A stretch of DNA of 64,000 nt from UBA1141 sp963665155 (GCA_963665155.2 CAXXFI010000002.1:1302001-1366000), one strand, 5' to 3'; shown: positions 1 to 8,548, counted from the first letter of the stretch. Made by a program: numbers and translations. Notes: a model not told the origin generated them from the letters alone.

Positions 1-2
1 AC

Positions 3-776
3 GCTGTGGTGGCCTGGTATGCCAAGTCCTTCGGCGCAGTGAACGGTGGCGGCGGTCCAATGGCCAAGAGCTATGCGGTGCCCAGCGGCGGTCGCAATGC
101 CTACGTGCGTTTCGGACAGGTTGAGGCCGAGATCATCGAGCCGGAGGACAAGACCGGTCTGTCCGCCGAAGTTCTGACCATGCACCATGTTGGCTACGTA
201 GTATCGGACATTGAGGGAATGGCCTCGAATCTCATTAGCCGGGGCTTCAAGTTCGCTGCCGATAAACCCTTCACCAACGTTATGGGACAGCAGGTGCTTT
301 ACTTCGACGCCAGCACTACCAACGGGGCCATGATGCACTTGACCCAATTGGCCGACCAGCCCGACAACACGGGATTCGGGTCGGGGGTTGAAATAGAAAA
401 AATCGTCCACGCAGGCTATTTGGTGCCCAACCTGGACGACGCCATCGCCTGGTACGTGGGTAAGCTGGACGGCGAGCACCTAGGCGGCGGGGCTTCACGC
501 TCCGGTGGGCGCAACGCCTTCGTCAACTTCGGCCAAGTGCAAGTGGAGCTTATCGAGCCCGAGGAGTCCCGGCGTCCTCCAGCGTCAACCCACACAATGG
601 ATCATGTGGGCTACGTGGTGGCGGACATGCAAGTGTGCATGGGGCACTGCCAGAGTCAAGGCTTCCAATTCGTGGAAGGCGCGCCCTTGACCAACTCGGT
701 GAAACAGCAGGTAGGCTACTTCGACACCGCTACCAGCATGGGCAGCCGCATGCACCTGACGCAACTGCCGGATTAG
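3..776 (+). CDS. Tandem VOC (glyoxalase/dioxygenase-fold) protein, 5' end outside window
   Basis: The frame is open to the window edge. Two copies of a VOC half-module are visible. The second (about residues 130-256) begins with an HAGYLVPNLDDAIAWY-type strand, carries SGGRNAFVNFGQVQVELIEP, then DHVGYVV and a closing GSRMHLTQL. The first copy has the same order but starts only at VVAWY, so roughly 15-20 N-terminal residues lie upstream of the window. VOC proteins bind a metal between paired beta-alpha-beta-beta-beta modules and include glyoxalases, ring-cleaving dioxygenases and resistance proteins. The substrate cannot be told from sequence. The SIR2-like gene starts 7 nt after the stop, so the two may be co-transcribed. 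Confidence 0.75.
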   Translation, partial: AVVAWYAKSFGAVNGGGGPMAKSYAVPSGGRNAYVRFGQVEAEIIEPEDKTGLSAEVLTMHHVGYVVSDIEGMASNLISRGFKFAADKPFTNVMGQQVLYFDASTTNGAMMHLTQLADQPDNTGFGSGVEIEKIVHAGYLVPNLDDAIAWYVGKLDGEHLGGGASRSGGRNAFVNFGQVQVELIEPEESRRPPASTHTMDHVGYVVADMQVCMGHCQSQGFQFVEGAPLTNSVKQQVGYFDTATSMGSRMHLTQLPD

Positions 777-783
777 GGGGGAT

Positions 784-1827
784 GTGGTGGGAGCTTTAAA
801 TGGCAATAAAATTTGCGTAATTTTGGGTGCTGGGGCTTCTTTTGACGTCAGGACTCCGGGTTCACGTGTGATGAACGAGGAGTGCCGGCCACCGTTAGCA
901 AATTCTCTATTCGATGCCCTCAATGACGCAACATGGCAGTCTCTACAAACCTACTCGGGTGCGCGATTTCTGAGAGCACGATTAGAGCTGGACAGCGCGC
1001 GGGCAATAGGATTGGAGGAAGCTCTCCTTGGGTATGCAAACCATGAAAGTGAACCTATAAGACAACGATTCAAGCACATCCCTCCGTATATCAGAGACCT
1101 GTTGTTCCAATGCAGTGAAACATATATTCGAGACCCAGATGGGTACATACAGTTGGTTACTGAACTGCTGGCGGAGCACTCATTTGAAGTGTTGTTTTTA
1201 ACACTGAATTACGACACTCTCCTTGAGAAAGCTCTAACGCTGTTTGATCCTGATTATGAGTTTCAGGAATTGCCCTATTACATATCACCAGCGCGTACTG
1301 CCAAAGTCGTAAAATTACACGGGTCGATAAATTGGTTTATTGGGTTTCCCGAGGGGTCTGAATCGTGGCAATACTATGTAGACCACCTCGACTTGTCAGA
1401 AAAGCCTAATGACTCTGACGTTGTCGTTCTAAATTCGGTTCACAAAATCAATGACTATCGCAGTAATAACCGGTGGTGGTATCCGGTTCTTACTGCACCG
1501 TTAGCCGGTAAGGGATTGGCGGATGCCGTATGCCCTGCGGAACACATCGACTTCGTACGAGAGTTCCTCGCATCTGCGGGTAAGATTCTCGTGGTTGGGA
1601 CCAGTGGCCAAGACCAGGATTTGCTCGGGTTACTCGATGAGTCGATGGCCGAAAGCCTGAAGCCGATGGTCCATTTTGTGGGTGCAGGCGATTCACTCAC
1701 AGAAGAATCCTTGGCAAGGTTTAAGCAAGCAGTAGGTGCCTTCAGGAACAATCCCCTTGTGACTACCCATTATGGAGGATTCCAAAACTACGTTGCGGGG
1801 ACCAATTTCCGCCGGTTTGTGGAGTAA
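784..1827 (+). CDS. SIR2-like domain protein
   Basis: The 347-residue protein opens with an NAD-binding ICVILGAGASFD strand-loop. It continues with LTLNYDTLLEKAL (the Asn-Tyr-Asp signature), KVVKLHGSINWF and a late ILVVGTSGQDQDLLGLL strand, the layout of the SIR2_2/SIR2-like family. Several members of this family are NAD-consuming effectors in anti-phage systems, while others have no known role. There is no fused effector or sensor domain and no recognisable defence partner beside it, so a defence role is only a possibility. The GTG at 784 is chosen because the ATG at 782 is out of frame and stops almost at once. The DNA looks more AT-rich than the flanking genes, which hints at acquisition. 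An IS3 element sits immediately after the stop codon. Confidence 0.7.
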   Translation: MVGALNGNKICVILGAGASFDVRTPGSRVMNEECRPPLANSLFDALNDATWQSLQTYSGARFLRARLELDSARAIGLEEALLGYANHESEPIRQRFKHIPPYIRDLLFQCSETYIRDPDGYIQLVTELLAEHSFEVLFLTLNYDTLLEKALTLFDPDYEFQELPYYISPARTAKVVKLHGSINWFIGFPEGSESWQYYVDHLDLSEKPNDSDVVVLNSVHKINDYRSNNRWWYPVLTAPLAGKGLADAVCPAEHIDFVREFLASAGKILVVGTSGQDQDLLGLLDESMAESLKPMVHFVGAGDSLTEESLARFKQAVGAFRNNPLVTTHYGGFQNYVAGTNFRRFVE

Positions 1828-1860
1828 TGCCTGACCTTACCCCGAAGTTAGTATCATTGG

Positions 1861-2676
1861 CTAGTAGAGTCCAGCCATAGAGCCAGCAAACTCTTTGGGC
1901 GTTTTACCCTTCAGGGAACTGTGGGGCCTGACCTCGTTGTAGTCCTGCCGCCAGTTCTCTATGATCTCCCTGGCATGCCTTACACTCATGAACCAGTTGA
2001 TGTTCAAGCATTCGTCGCGTAGTCGGCCGTTGAAGCTCTCAGCAAAGGCGTTCTCTACCGGCTTGCCAGGACGTATAAAGCTTAACTTGATGCCCCTCCG
2101 ATAGGCCCACTCATCCATGGCCTTGCTTGCGAACTCCGGGCCGTTGTCCACAGTGATCACCTCAGGTAGTCCCCGTGTCTCTTCCAGTCTCTCCAGGACT
2201 CCCACCACTCTGGCGCCTCCCAGAGAGGTATCTACCTCGATGGCTGGGCACTCCCGTGAATAGTCGTCCACTATGGCCAATGCCCGGAAGCGCCGACCGG
2301 TCACAGTGCTATCAGAGACAAAGTCCATGGACCACCTCTGATTAGGACGTACAGGAGATGGAATGGTCTCCCGGACCCCTGCCGCCCCTTTGCGCCTCCT
2401 CTTCTTCCTGAGCGCAAGCCCCTCTTCACTGTAGATGCGCTCTGTACGCTTGTGATTGATCACCAGGCCTTCTCTCTTCAGCATGATGTGCAACCTGGGA
2501 CTGCCAAAGCGCTTCCTCTCCCATGCCAGCTCACGCATTCTGCGACGCAGGACAGCATCATCACCCTGCTTCGACTTGTACCGATAGACCGAGGGTGAGA
2601 TACCAGTAAGCAGACAGGCCCTCCTCTCACTCAGCCCAAGACTCTCTATGGCATATGCCGCTGCCATCTTCCTCAC
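1861..2676 (-). CDS. IS3 transposase OrfB (DDE integrase core)
   Basis: This 271-residue OrfB has an N-terminal HTH_21-like segment (ERRACLLTGISPSVYRYKS) and an rve integrase core. Catalytic residues are visible in WSMDFVSD (first Asp), VDNGPEF (second Asp) and AFAESFNGRLRDECLN (Glu). The GTG at 2676 is the first codon of the open frame. In IS3 elements OrfB is normally made as an OrfAB fusion by -1 frameshifting, and the slippery site at 2691-2697 leads directly into this frame (L-L-K-P-K-V-R-K-M). OrfB itself is uninterrupted. OrfA upstream has a frameshift, so the active fusion cannot be made from this copy without correction. Confidence 0.92.
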   Translation of the reverse strand: MRKMAAAYAIESLGLSERRACLLTGISPSVYRYKSKQGDDAVLRRRMRELAWERKRFGSPRLHIMLKREGLVINHKRTERIYSEEGLALRKKRRRKGAAGVRETIPSPVRPNQRWSMDFVSDSTVTGRRFRALAIVDDYSRECPAIEVDTSLGGARVVGVLERLEETRGLPEVITVDNGPEFASKAMDEWAYRRGIKLSFIRPGKPVENAFAESFNGRLRDECLNINWFMSVRHAREIIENWRQDYNEVRPHSSLKGKTPKEFAGSMAGLY

Positions 2677-2684
2677 CTTGGGCT

Positions 2685-2950
2685 TCAGAAGTTTTTTGCC
2701 AGCAACTCCTTCAGAGACCAGTTGTCCAACGCCTGCTGGGCCACAATCTGCTTCAGGCGCCGGTTCTCTTCCTCAACGGACCTTAGCCTCTTCAACTCGT
2801 TCAACGTCAGCCCGGCGTACTTGGCTTTCCACTTGTAGAAGGTGCCTTCGCTCATGCCGTGCCTGCGGCACAGCTCCCCTGTCTTGGCCCCTGCCTCTGC
2901 CTCGTTCAGACCCCTATGATCTGCTCCTCTGTGTACCTCTTCCGTGCCAT
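2685..2950 (-). pseudogene. IS3 OrfA, frameshifted
   Basis: Reading from the ATG at 2950 gives MARKRYTEEQIIGV and then an in-frame TGA. Adding one base near 2909 gives a normal IS3 OrfA: NEAEAGAKTGELCRRHGM, a helix-turn-helix (SEGTFYKWKAKYAG), a leucine-rich coiled coil (LKRLRSVEEENRRLKQIV) and the end KELLAKNF-stop at 2685. The lesion is one missing base. It is either a genuine inactivating mutation or a sequence error. Confidence 0.8.
2691..2697 (-). other. Slippery heptamer A AAA AAC for -1 frameshifting
   Basis: On the minus strand the OrfA frame reads GCA AAA AAC TTC TGA, which contains the heptamer A AAA AAC in the phase used for -1 slippage. After the slip, translation continues as CTT CTG AAG and so on, straight into OrfB. 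The site is intact although OrfA upstream is broken. Confidence 0.8.
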
Positions 2951-3186
2951 GAGCCCTCCTTACTATGTCCTATTTTACCCGGAGGACTCTCTTTGCCACT
3001 GTTTCTGTTTTCGGGGGTAAGGTCATGCCGACAAACGCATGTGGCCTAATTTCAGTTCCCACCTCGCGACCATTCGCCTGTATCTGACCACCTATGCCAT
3101 CGCCTGCACCCCAACGTTGACACCCCAATCCCCCTGGTGTACGTTGACCAAAAGTCAAACTTGGCCCTCATGCCAATGAGTTCACG

Positions 3187-3789
3187 TTGAGCGAACCCAA
3201 AAACATCATCCTGGTCGGCTTTATGGGCTCGGGGAAGTCCGTGGTGGGCCGAGCTTTGGCGAGGATGACTGGGCGAGCTTTGGTGGACGCCGATACGGAG
3301 TTGGTGCGGAGGGCTGGCCGACCCATCAGCCGGATTTTTCAGGAGGACGGCGAGGCGGCTTTTCGGGAGTTGGAGAGGTCGGTGATTAGCGATCTTTGCG
3401 CTCAGTCGGGCAAGGTTATCGCCGCTGGCGGAGGTTCCTTCGTCGACCCGGTCAACCGGGAACTGATGCTTGCCAACGGCCTGGTAGTCTGCCTCCGCGC
3501 TCGTCCTGAGACCATCCTGGCTCGGGTTTCCCGGTCCCAAGGCAACAACGATAATTCCGCAAGCGGAAAAGCGCCCGTCCGGCCTTTGTTGGCCGGGGAT
3601 GACCCTCTGGAGCGCATCAAGGAACTGCTGGCCCAGCGGGCCGAAGCCTACGCCTTGGCCCACTATACTGTTGAGACCGACGGCCTGCCCCCGGAGGAAG
3701 TGGCCTATAAGGCCCTGGAGTTTTGCCGGGCTGAAGAAAGACGGGCTGAAGAAAGACGGGCTGAAGAGAAACTCAAGGAGAGACATTAA
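3187..3789 (+). CDS. aroK: Shikimate kinase
   Basis: AroK phosphorylates shikimate at the 3-hydroxyl with ATP in the chorismate pathway. The protein has the P-loop GFMGSGKS at about residue 11, a DADTELVRRAGRPISRIF segment containing the shikimate-binding Asp, FRELE, and a GGGSF loop. At 200 residues it is longer than typical (about 170) because of a charged C-terminal tail made by three near-identical units of RAEER, encoded by a 15-bp tandem repeat near 3729-3773. The TTG at 3187 is the only sensible start, since the nearby ATG at 3175 stops after four codons. The stop overlaps the aroB start by one base, so the two are translationally coupled. Confidence 0.93.
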   Translation: MSEPKNIILVGFMGSGKSVVGRALARMTGRALVDADTELVRRAGRPISRIFQEDGEAAFRELERSVISDLCAQSGKVIAAGGGSFVDPVNRELMLANGLVVCLRARPETILARVSRSQGNNDNSASGKAPVRPLLAGDDPLERIKELLAQRAEAYALAHYTVETDGLPPEEVAYKALEFCRAEERRAEERRAEEKLKERH

Positions 3790-4895
3790 TGACCGACCCA
3801 GACCTGGCAGCAGAGGTTCACCACTCGGGGGGCAGCTATCCTGTTGTTGCCGGATGGGGAATCATCGACAACATAGGGGAGCGCCTAGAAGCGGTGGGAG
3901 TCAAGGGCCCGGCCTACATCATCACCGATGAAAACGTGATGAACCCCTACGGTCGCAACGTTCAGCGGGCCATGCAGAAAGCGGGAATCGCCGCCCACTG
4001 CTTCATCATCCCCAACGGCGAGACCAGCAAGAGTTTCGAACTGGCCCAAGCCATCTTCCACTGGCTGGTGGAACGGAGAGCGGAACGAGGCCAGGCGATA
4101 ATCGCCGTGGGCGGTGGGGTCGTTGGCGACCTAGCCGGATTCGTGGCGGCCACTTTCCTGCGGGGAGTGCCCTTCATTCAAGTCCCAACCAGCATGGCGG
4201 CCATGGTGGACGCATCCATCGGAGGCAAGGTGGCAGTAAACCTTCCCGAAGCCAAGAACATGGTGGGGGCGTTTTACCAACCCAAGGGCGTCTTTGCCGA
4301 CGTCCAGTCCCTGGCCACCCTGGGAAAACGGGAGTTGGCGGAAGGCTGGGCCGAGGCCATCAAACACGGCTTCATCCTGGACTCAAGCTTGGTTGACGTC
4401 TTTGAAGAGCACGCCGAGGCCCTGATGGAAGTGGAACCCACGATTTCCACCGAGGTGATCCGGCGCAGCATGGCCATTAAGGCCGAGATAGTCAGCCAGG
4501 ACGAACGGGAGACGTTGGGAGTACGAATACTCCTGAACTACGGTCACACCATCGGCCACGGGCTGGAGTCGTCGACGGACTACGGTCGCTTTTTCCACGG
4601 GGAAGGCGTGTCCGTGGGCATGATGGGCGCCGCCTACATTGCTAGGGAGATGGGGATGATCTCCGATGAATTGGTCGACCGGCAGCGGAACCTGCTGGAG
4701 CGCTTCAACCTGCCAATCCACGCCAGTGGTGTCTCGCCGGAGCAGGTGCTGGACGCCATGGCCATGGACAAGAAGACGGTGGGCGGGAACAACCGCTTTG
4801 TGCTATTGGAAGAGGCTGGAAAGGCGGTGGTGCGCAGCGATGTGCCGCGGGACTTGGTGGAAGCTACCGTGCGTGATCTGACAAAAGCCATCTAA
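3789..4895 (+). CDS. aroB: 3-dehydroquinate synthase
   Basis: AroB converts DAHP to 3-dehydroquinate using NAD and a divalent metal, the second step of the shikimate pathway. At 368 residues it is of usual length. The NAD-binding GGGVVGDLAGF, the MVDASIGGKVAVNLPEAKN stretch and the metal ligands in ELAEGWAEAIKHG, NYGHTIGH and FHGEGVSVGM are all present. The ATG overlaps the aroK stop (TAATG). Together they form an aroKB unit with no other aro gene adjacent. All key residues I can check are present. Confidence 0.96.
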   Translation: MTDPDLAAEVHHSGGSYPVVAGWGIIDNIGERLEAVGVKGPAYIITDENVMNPYGRNVQRAMQKAGIAAHCFIIPNGETSKSFELAQAIFHWLVERRAERGQAIIAVGGGVVGDLAGFVAATFLRGVPFIQVPTSMAAMVDASIGGKVAVNLPEAKNMVGAFYQPKGVFADVQSLATLGKRELAEGWAEAIKHGFILDSSLVDVFEEHAEALMEVEPTISTEVIRRSMAIKAEIVSQDERETLGVRILLNYGHTIGHGLESSTDYGRFFHGEGVSVGMMGAAYIAREMGMISDELVDRQRNLLERFNLPIHASGVSPEQVLDAMAMDKKTVGGNNRFVLLEEAGKAVVRSDVPRDLVEATVRDLTKAI

Positions 4896-4898
4896 CGG

Positions 4899-4974
4899 AA
4901 TTCACAGCAGAGACTGCAAAGCCCGCCGAGGGTCCGAAATAGCTTACTTCTCCCTCCAGGCTCTGCTGTGAATT
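4899..4974. repeat. Perfect 14-bp inverted repeat after aroB
   Basis: AATTCACAGCAGAG at 4899-4912 is repeated as its exact complement at 4961-4974, with 48 bases between. It begins four bases after the aroB stop codon. It could fold as a long-loop hairpin ending the aroKB transcript, or be the ends of a tiny mobile element. No U-run follows, so a standard terminator is not supported. Confidence 0.55.
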
Positions 4975-5030
4975 TCTCGATAAAGCTTATGAAGCTTCTC
5001 GGGCGGCAGAAACACATCCGGAGATAATAG

Positions 5031-5399
5031 GTGAATTACGCACGTATATACGCAGACGACCAGGGCGAGACTCACTTCGACGATGTCGAAGCCCAGTTCG
5101 AGCAGCATGAGGTCGTACCCGGCAAACCGGCCATCGACGTTACCCAAGCCATGGCGGCGCAAAACGTGGTCTTTATTCGCAGTCCCGCTGGCCTGTCCAT
5201 CGACTACCATCCGGCCCCCAGCAGGCATCTGCTGGTCGTGATTACCGGTCAGTGGCGAATGACCGTCAGCGACGGCGAGACCCGCCAGTTCGGCCCCGGC
5301 CAATCAATTCTGGTCGAGGACACAGTGGGTAAGGGCCACCTGACCGAAGTCGTAGGCAGCGATGATTTCCTGGGTTTTTTCGCTTGGCTAGATGACTGA
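5031..5399 (+). CDS. Small cupin-fold protein
   Basis: The 122-residue protein looks like a single cupin barrel: HEVVPGKPAIDVTQ, then SIDYHPAPSRHLLVVITGQWRM, then GPGQSILVEDTVGKGHLTE. The HLLVVITG and ILVEDTVGKGH strands match a second small cupin in this window (53832-54167), which has RLIIHLTGEVEIGVSDG and ARVMEDVTGRGH. The substrate is unknown. The start is GTG at 5031. It stands alone, 135 bp after aroB and convergent with the TauE/SafE gene. Confidence 0.6.
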   Translation: MNYARIYADDQGETHFDDVEAQFEQHEVVPGKPAIDVTQAMAAQNVVFIRSPAGLSIDYHPAPSRHLLVVITGQWRMTVSDGETRQFGPGQSILVEDTVGKGHLTEVVGSDDFLGFFAWLDD

Positions 5400-5482
5400 T
5401 TTTAACCGGTATCCAGTCCAATACCCAGTCCCATCTATTCCCGAGCCATCCATATAAATCCCGCCGTCGAAACCCACCACAG

Positions 5483-6544
5483 CTAGGATTCCCCAGGTTG
5501 GGCTGAGACGGAAGTTTTTCGCCCAGCTTTGAAGACCATGACTGCGATAACCAAGCATATAAGTCCTCCGGCCCCCAATAACAATACGGCCGCAACGGTT
5601 GATAACTCGTCCAACCCCGAAACCGCTTCAGAGATTTCCTCCAACAGCACCGCCACGCAACCAGCCAGCACGATTACGCCAAATAGGAACCGGATGCGCG
5701 AAGGGTCAGTCGCTCGGGTCCCAGCGGTGCCCAATTGCGCTCCGATGGACGCTGCTACCAGCATCATCACAGCCATGAGAAGGTCCACGTGGCCGGAAGA
5801 AGAGTAAATTATCGTGCCAACCGTGCCGGTGAGAACTACTTGAAATAGGCTGGTGCCAATGGCTTTTCTGGTGGGCACTCCCAGAAAGTAGATCAAAATC
5901 GGCGTCAGGATAAACGCACCCCCGGCACCCAATAGCCCAGCCCAAAAACCTACGCCACCACCGATAATTATCGGGACAAATACCGACATGCCTTCTATTC
6001 CAGCCACCGGCATGTCCACTTTCGTGGATACTTTTCCAAAGCCTGGCACCGGAATCCATGGGGGCGGTATCGACAATTTCCGTACCCAGGTAGCCAGACC
6101 AGCCGTTGACACGGCGTCGGGATCAGTGGAAGTTGCTCCCCTAGTTCTCCAGTAGTCGAACAGGACGAAAATGCCCAACACCCCCAGAAATACTACATAG
6201 GTGTATCGAATGACTGACCCAGACAAATCTGCCGCTTCCAAGGCTGTATTTAGCCTCGACGCGCCATACAAGGCCGGTAAGGAACCCAAGGCCATAAAAA
6301 ATCCCAGTTTGAAATCAATGTTGCCCATTTCCCGGTGCTTCAGGGTATTGACCAGAGAGGACCCCATAATCAACGTTAGGCCGGTGCCAACCGCGAACAA
6401 CGGCGGGACGCCAAACACCAATAGCCCGCCAGTGATCAAGAAGCCTCCGCCTACGCCAAAAAATCCACCTAAAGTACCCACAATCACGCCCAAGAGAATC
6501 AACAGGGCAGGGTTTACAACCACGTCTGCGTTCGGGAACCACAT
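5483..6544 (-). CDS. TauE/SafE-family sulfite/organosulfonate exporter-like permease
   Basis: The 353-residue protein has many hydrophobic helices in two related halves. The first opens VNPALLILLGVIVGTLGGFFGVGGGFLITG, and the second has IIIGGGVGFWAGLLGAGGAFILTPIL. These paired GxxxGxFGVGGG motifs mark the TauE/SafE family, which moves sulfite, sulfoacetate, taurine-derived or similar anions across the membrane. A loop of about 50 residues separates the halves. The ATG at 6544 follows GGAGG by a few bases and lies one base after the stop of the small membrane protein gene, so the two form one operon. A 26-bp palindrome upstream of that operon is a candidate operator. Confidence 0.88.
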   Translation of the reverse strand: MWFPNADVVVNPALLILLGVIVGTLGGFFGVGGGFLITGGLLVFGVPPLFAVGTGLTLIMGSSLVNTLKHREMGNIDFKLGFFMALGSLPALYGASRLNTALEAADLSGSVIRYTYVVFLGVLGIFVLFDYWRTRGATSTDPDAVSTAGLATWVRKLSIPPPWIPVPGFGKVSTKVDMPVAGIEGMSVFVPIIIGGGVGFWAGLLGAGGAFILTPILIYFLGVPTRKAIGTSLFQVVLTGTVGTIIYSSSGHVDLLMAVMMLVAASIGAQLGTAGTRATDPSRIRFLFGVIVLAGCVAVLLEEISEAVSGLDELSTVAAVLLLGAGGLICLVIAVMVFKAGRKTSVSAQPGES

Positions 6545-6545
6545 C

Positions 6546-6737
6546 CTAGGTTCCTCCCGAATCCGATTTGCTCTTGGACAACCCTGCTTTTCTAAATGGA
6601 CCTTTAGGACCCAACACGTGCAGAACCAATTCCCAGAATCCGTAAAGTATGGAAGCTACGGCAAGAATTACAGCCAATACGAGCAAAGCCCAAAGTATTG
6701 GCTGGTCCGCACTGAGATTTATCAAAAAATCATTCAT
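6546..6737 (-). CDS. Small single-span membrane protein in TauE/SafE operon
   Basis: The 63-residue protein has one clear transmembrane helix (about residues 13-35, ILWALLVLAVILAVASILYG) followed by a basic, Lys/Ser-rich tail. Its stop is separated from the TauE/SafE start by one base and contains that gene's ribosome site. The tight coupling suggests an accessory subunit or assembly partner of the permease. I recognise no named family. Confidence 0.7.
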   Translation of the reverse strand: MNDFLINLSADQPILWALLVLAVILAVASILYGFWELVLHVLGPKGPFRKAGLSKSKSDSGGT

Positions 6738-6771
6738 ATCGTGGTTGGTGTAATCCGGCTATTGCCGTCTC

Positions 6772-6797
6772 CATTGATCAGTTGCAACTGGTCAATG
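6772..6797. promoter_or_regulatory. 26-bp near-perfect palindrome, candidate operator
   Basis: Twelve of thirteen base pairs match around the centre at 6784/6785. The core is CAGTTGCAACTG, and the only imperfect pair is T6778/G6791. It lies 35-60 nt upstream of the minus-strand small-membrane-protein/TauE operon and 138 nt upstream of tgt on the plus strand. It is too short and symmetric to be a terminator and no U-run is adjacent. A dimeric regulator site for the exporter operon is the simplest reading. No regulator gene is adjacent. Confidence 0.6.
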
Positions 6798-6934
6798 CCA
6801 GGGGATACGATAGCTCCTGATAACATGGCCTAGGTGTCCGAACGCAGCGCCCCGCCACGGGAAATGGCCGTGATCTGACCGCCGTATTAGGATAACACCG
6901 GACAGAATTACATGATTACCTGGCAACCCACCAT

Positions 6935-8161
6935 ATGACCGCCAACGATTTCTCATTCGACGTAATTACGCCCAGTGAAATACCAGCGCCGGATGCGGAC
7001 AGCGATAACGGGCCGAGTCAAAGCAACGCTCCACGCGCCGGTGAATTGCGAACGCCCCACGGCTTGATGCTAACTCCCGCTTTTATGCCCGTTGCCACCC
7101 AGGCGTCGGTTAAAGGGTTGGCTCCCGAAGAAGTCCGGGCAGCGGGGGCCCAGATGGTCCTTAGCAACGCCTACCACCTTTACCTAAGGCCGGGCGTCGA
7201 CACGGTAGATCGGATGGGAGGCATTCAGCACTTCATGGGCTGGGAAGGCCCTGTCTTGACCGACAGTGGCGGATTTCAGGCCTTTAGCATGGGGGCGTTG
7301 CGGCGGATGGACGACAACGGCATCCTCTTCCGTTCCCACATAGACGGAAGCGAGCATTTCTTGAGTCCCGAAGTTGCAACTCACAATCAGCACCAGATTG
7401 GCGCAGACGTCATTATGTGTTTGGACCAGTGCATTTCCTTTGGAGCAACCCGGAATGAAGTAACCGCGGCCATGGAGCGCACCCACCGTTGGGCTGAGCA
7501 GTGTTATCAGCATCACGCTGCTTCGGGAAAGGGAAGCCAAGCCCTTTTCGGCATAGTCCAGGGCGGGACATTCGAGGACCTGCGGGATGCGTCGGCCCGC
7601 TTTATCGCTGATATCCAATTCCAGGGGTACGCCATCGGCGGGCTGGCAGTGGGAGAATCAAAAGCGGACATGTACCAGACTACCGGACAGGTTACCGCAC
7701 TCTTGCCCCAAGACAAGCCCAGATACCTGATGGGGGTTGGCTCTCCCGAAGACTTGGTTGAATGCGTGGCCCGTGGCGTCGACATGTTCGATTGCGTGTT
7801 GCCGACCCGTGTTGCCCGCAACGGAGCATTATTTACCAGTCTGGGCAGGGTGGACATTACCAAGGCCCGCTACCTTGAGCAGCGCGACCCGGTGGAAAAC
7901 GATTGCGATTGCTACACCTGCCGAAATTACACCGCTGGCTATCTGTGCCACCTGTTCCGGGCCAAAGAAATGCTGGGCGCAAGACTAGCCAGCATCCACA
8001 ACTTGCGGTTTGTTTTGCGGTTAATGGCCGAAATGCGGATAGCCATCGTAGAAGAAAGGTTTGAAGAATTCCGCAGGGGGTTCCACGAGAGTTACGTGCC
8101 CACGGACGAAGCGGCTCGGCAGGAGCAAAAGACGAAGTGGCTGAAGGCTAGAGGCGGTTAG
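6935..8161 (+). CDS. tgt: tRNA-guanine transglycosylase
   Basis: Tgt exchanges guanine-34 for preQ1 in GUN-anticodon tRNAs during queuosine synthesis. At 408 residues it has the nucleophile region DSGGFQAFS, GGLAVGE, the DCVLPTRVARNG motif with the second catalytic Asp, and the zinc site CDCYTC with YLCHLF downstream. The first 30 residues (acidic, SDNGPSQSN) are an extension before the conserved RAGELRTPHG, so the true start could be later, though no better start with a ribosome site is obvious. No queA or yajC neighbour is present. Confidence 0.94.
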   Translation: MTANDFSFDVITPSEIPAPDADSDNGPSQSNAPRAGELRTPHGLMLTPAFMPVATQASVKGLAPEEVRAAGAQMVLSNAYHLYLRPGVDTVDRMGGIQHFMGWEGPVLTDSGGFQAFSMGALRRMDDNGILFRSHIDGSEHFLSPEVATHNQHQIGADVIMCLDQCISFGATRNEVTAAMERTHRWAEQCYQHHAASGKGSQALFGIVQGGTFEDLRDASARFIADIQFQGYAIGGLAVGESKADMYQTTGQVTALLPQDKPRYLMGVGSPEDLVECVARGVDMFDCVLPTRVARNGALFTSLGRVDITKARYLEQRDPVENDCDCYTCRNYTAGYLCHLFRAKEMLGARLASIHNLRFVLRLMAEMRIAIVEERFEEFRRGFHESYVPTDEAARQEQKTKWLKARGG

Positions 8162-8231
8162 ACGAGGAGAGTCAGTTACGGTAATCAGGCTGCTTTGGTG
8201 ATTCTACAAGCACAGGTTGACAGGTTGAACG

Positions 8232-8500
8232 GATGCCATTTGTCCGTTCGTGGCTAGCCTGTCGAACCATACTTTCGCGCAAAGACCCTCCGAATTGCTC
8301 AGGGTGAACGATCTTAGAGCCGCTATTCGTTCGTGGTGAGCCTGTCGAACCACCGGTAAAACTGGCAGGCTCTTCGACAACCTTAGGACATACGGGAGAT
8401 GTACCCTTAGCACGTTGTAGTTAGCTCTTATCGAAACACCCGCACTAACATCAGGCTCTTCGACTGGCTCAGGACGAGCGGTTTGTGGCCCCCCATTCGT
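8232..8500. repeat. Dispersed REP-like repeats (TGAGCCTGTCGAA type)
   Basis: Several inverted and direct copies of motifs such as GTTCGTGGTGAGCCTGTCGAA and CTCAGGGTGAACG lie between tgt and the MoaD-like gene. The same family recurs at 23418-23640, 35240-35345 and 62305-62530. Short open frames here (translating as SLSKG/EPVEG peptides) are products of the repeat, not genes. Confidence 0.8.
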
Positions 8501-8548
8501 ATCTACTGTGTAGGATAATGACTGGCGGCCCGAAGCGCACATTGTGCC

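Larger units (their letters stand above)
1832..3025 (-). mobile_element. IS3-family insertion sequence
   Basis: The element is about 1,194 bp with imperfect terminal inverted repeats. The left end reads TGACCTTACCCCGAAG and the complement of the right end reads TGACCTTACCCCCGAA. A 4-bp direct repeat TGCC flanks it at 1828-1831 and 3026-3029, a size typical of IS3 elements. It carries orfA and orfB on the minus strand in the usual overlapping arrangement. It landed directly after the TAA of the SIR2-like gene, so that gene is intact. Confidence 0.9.
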
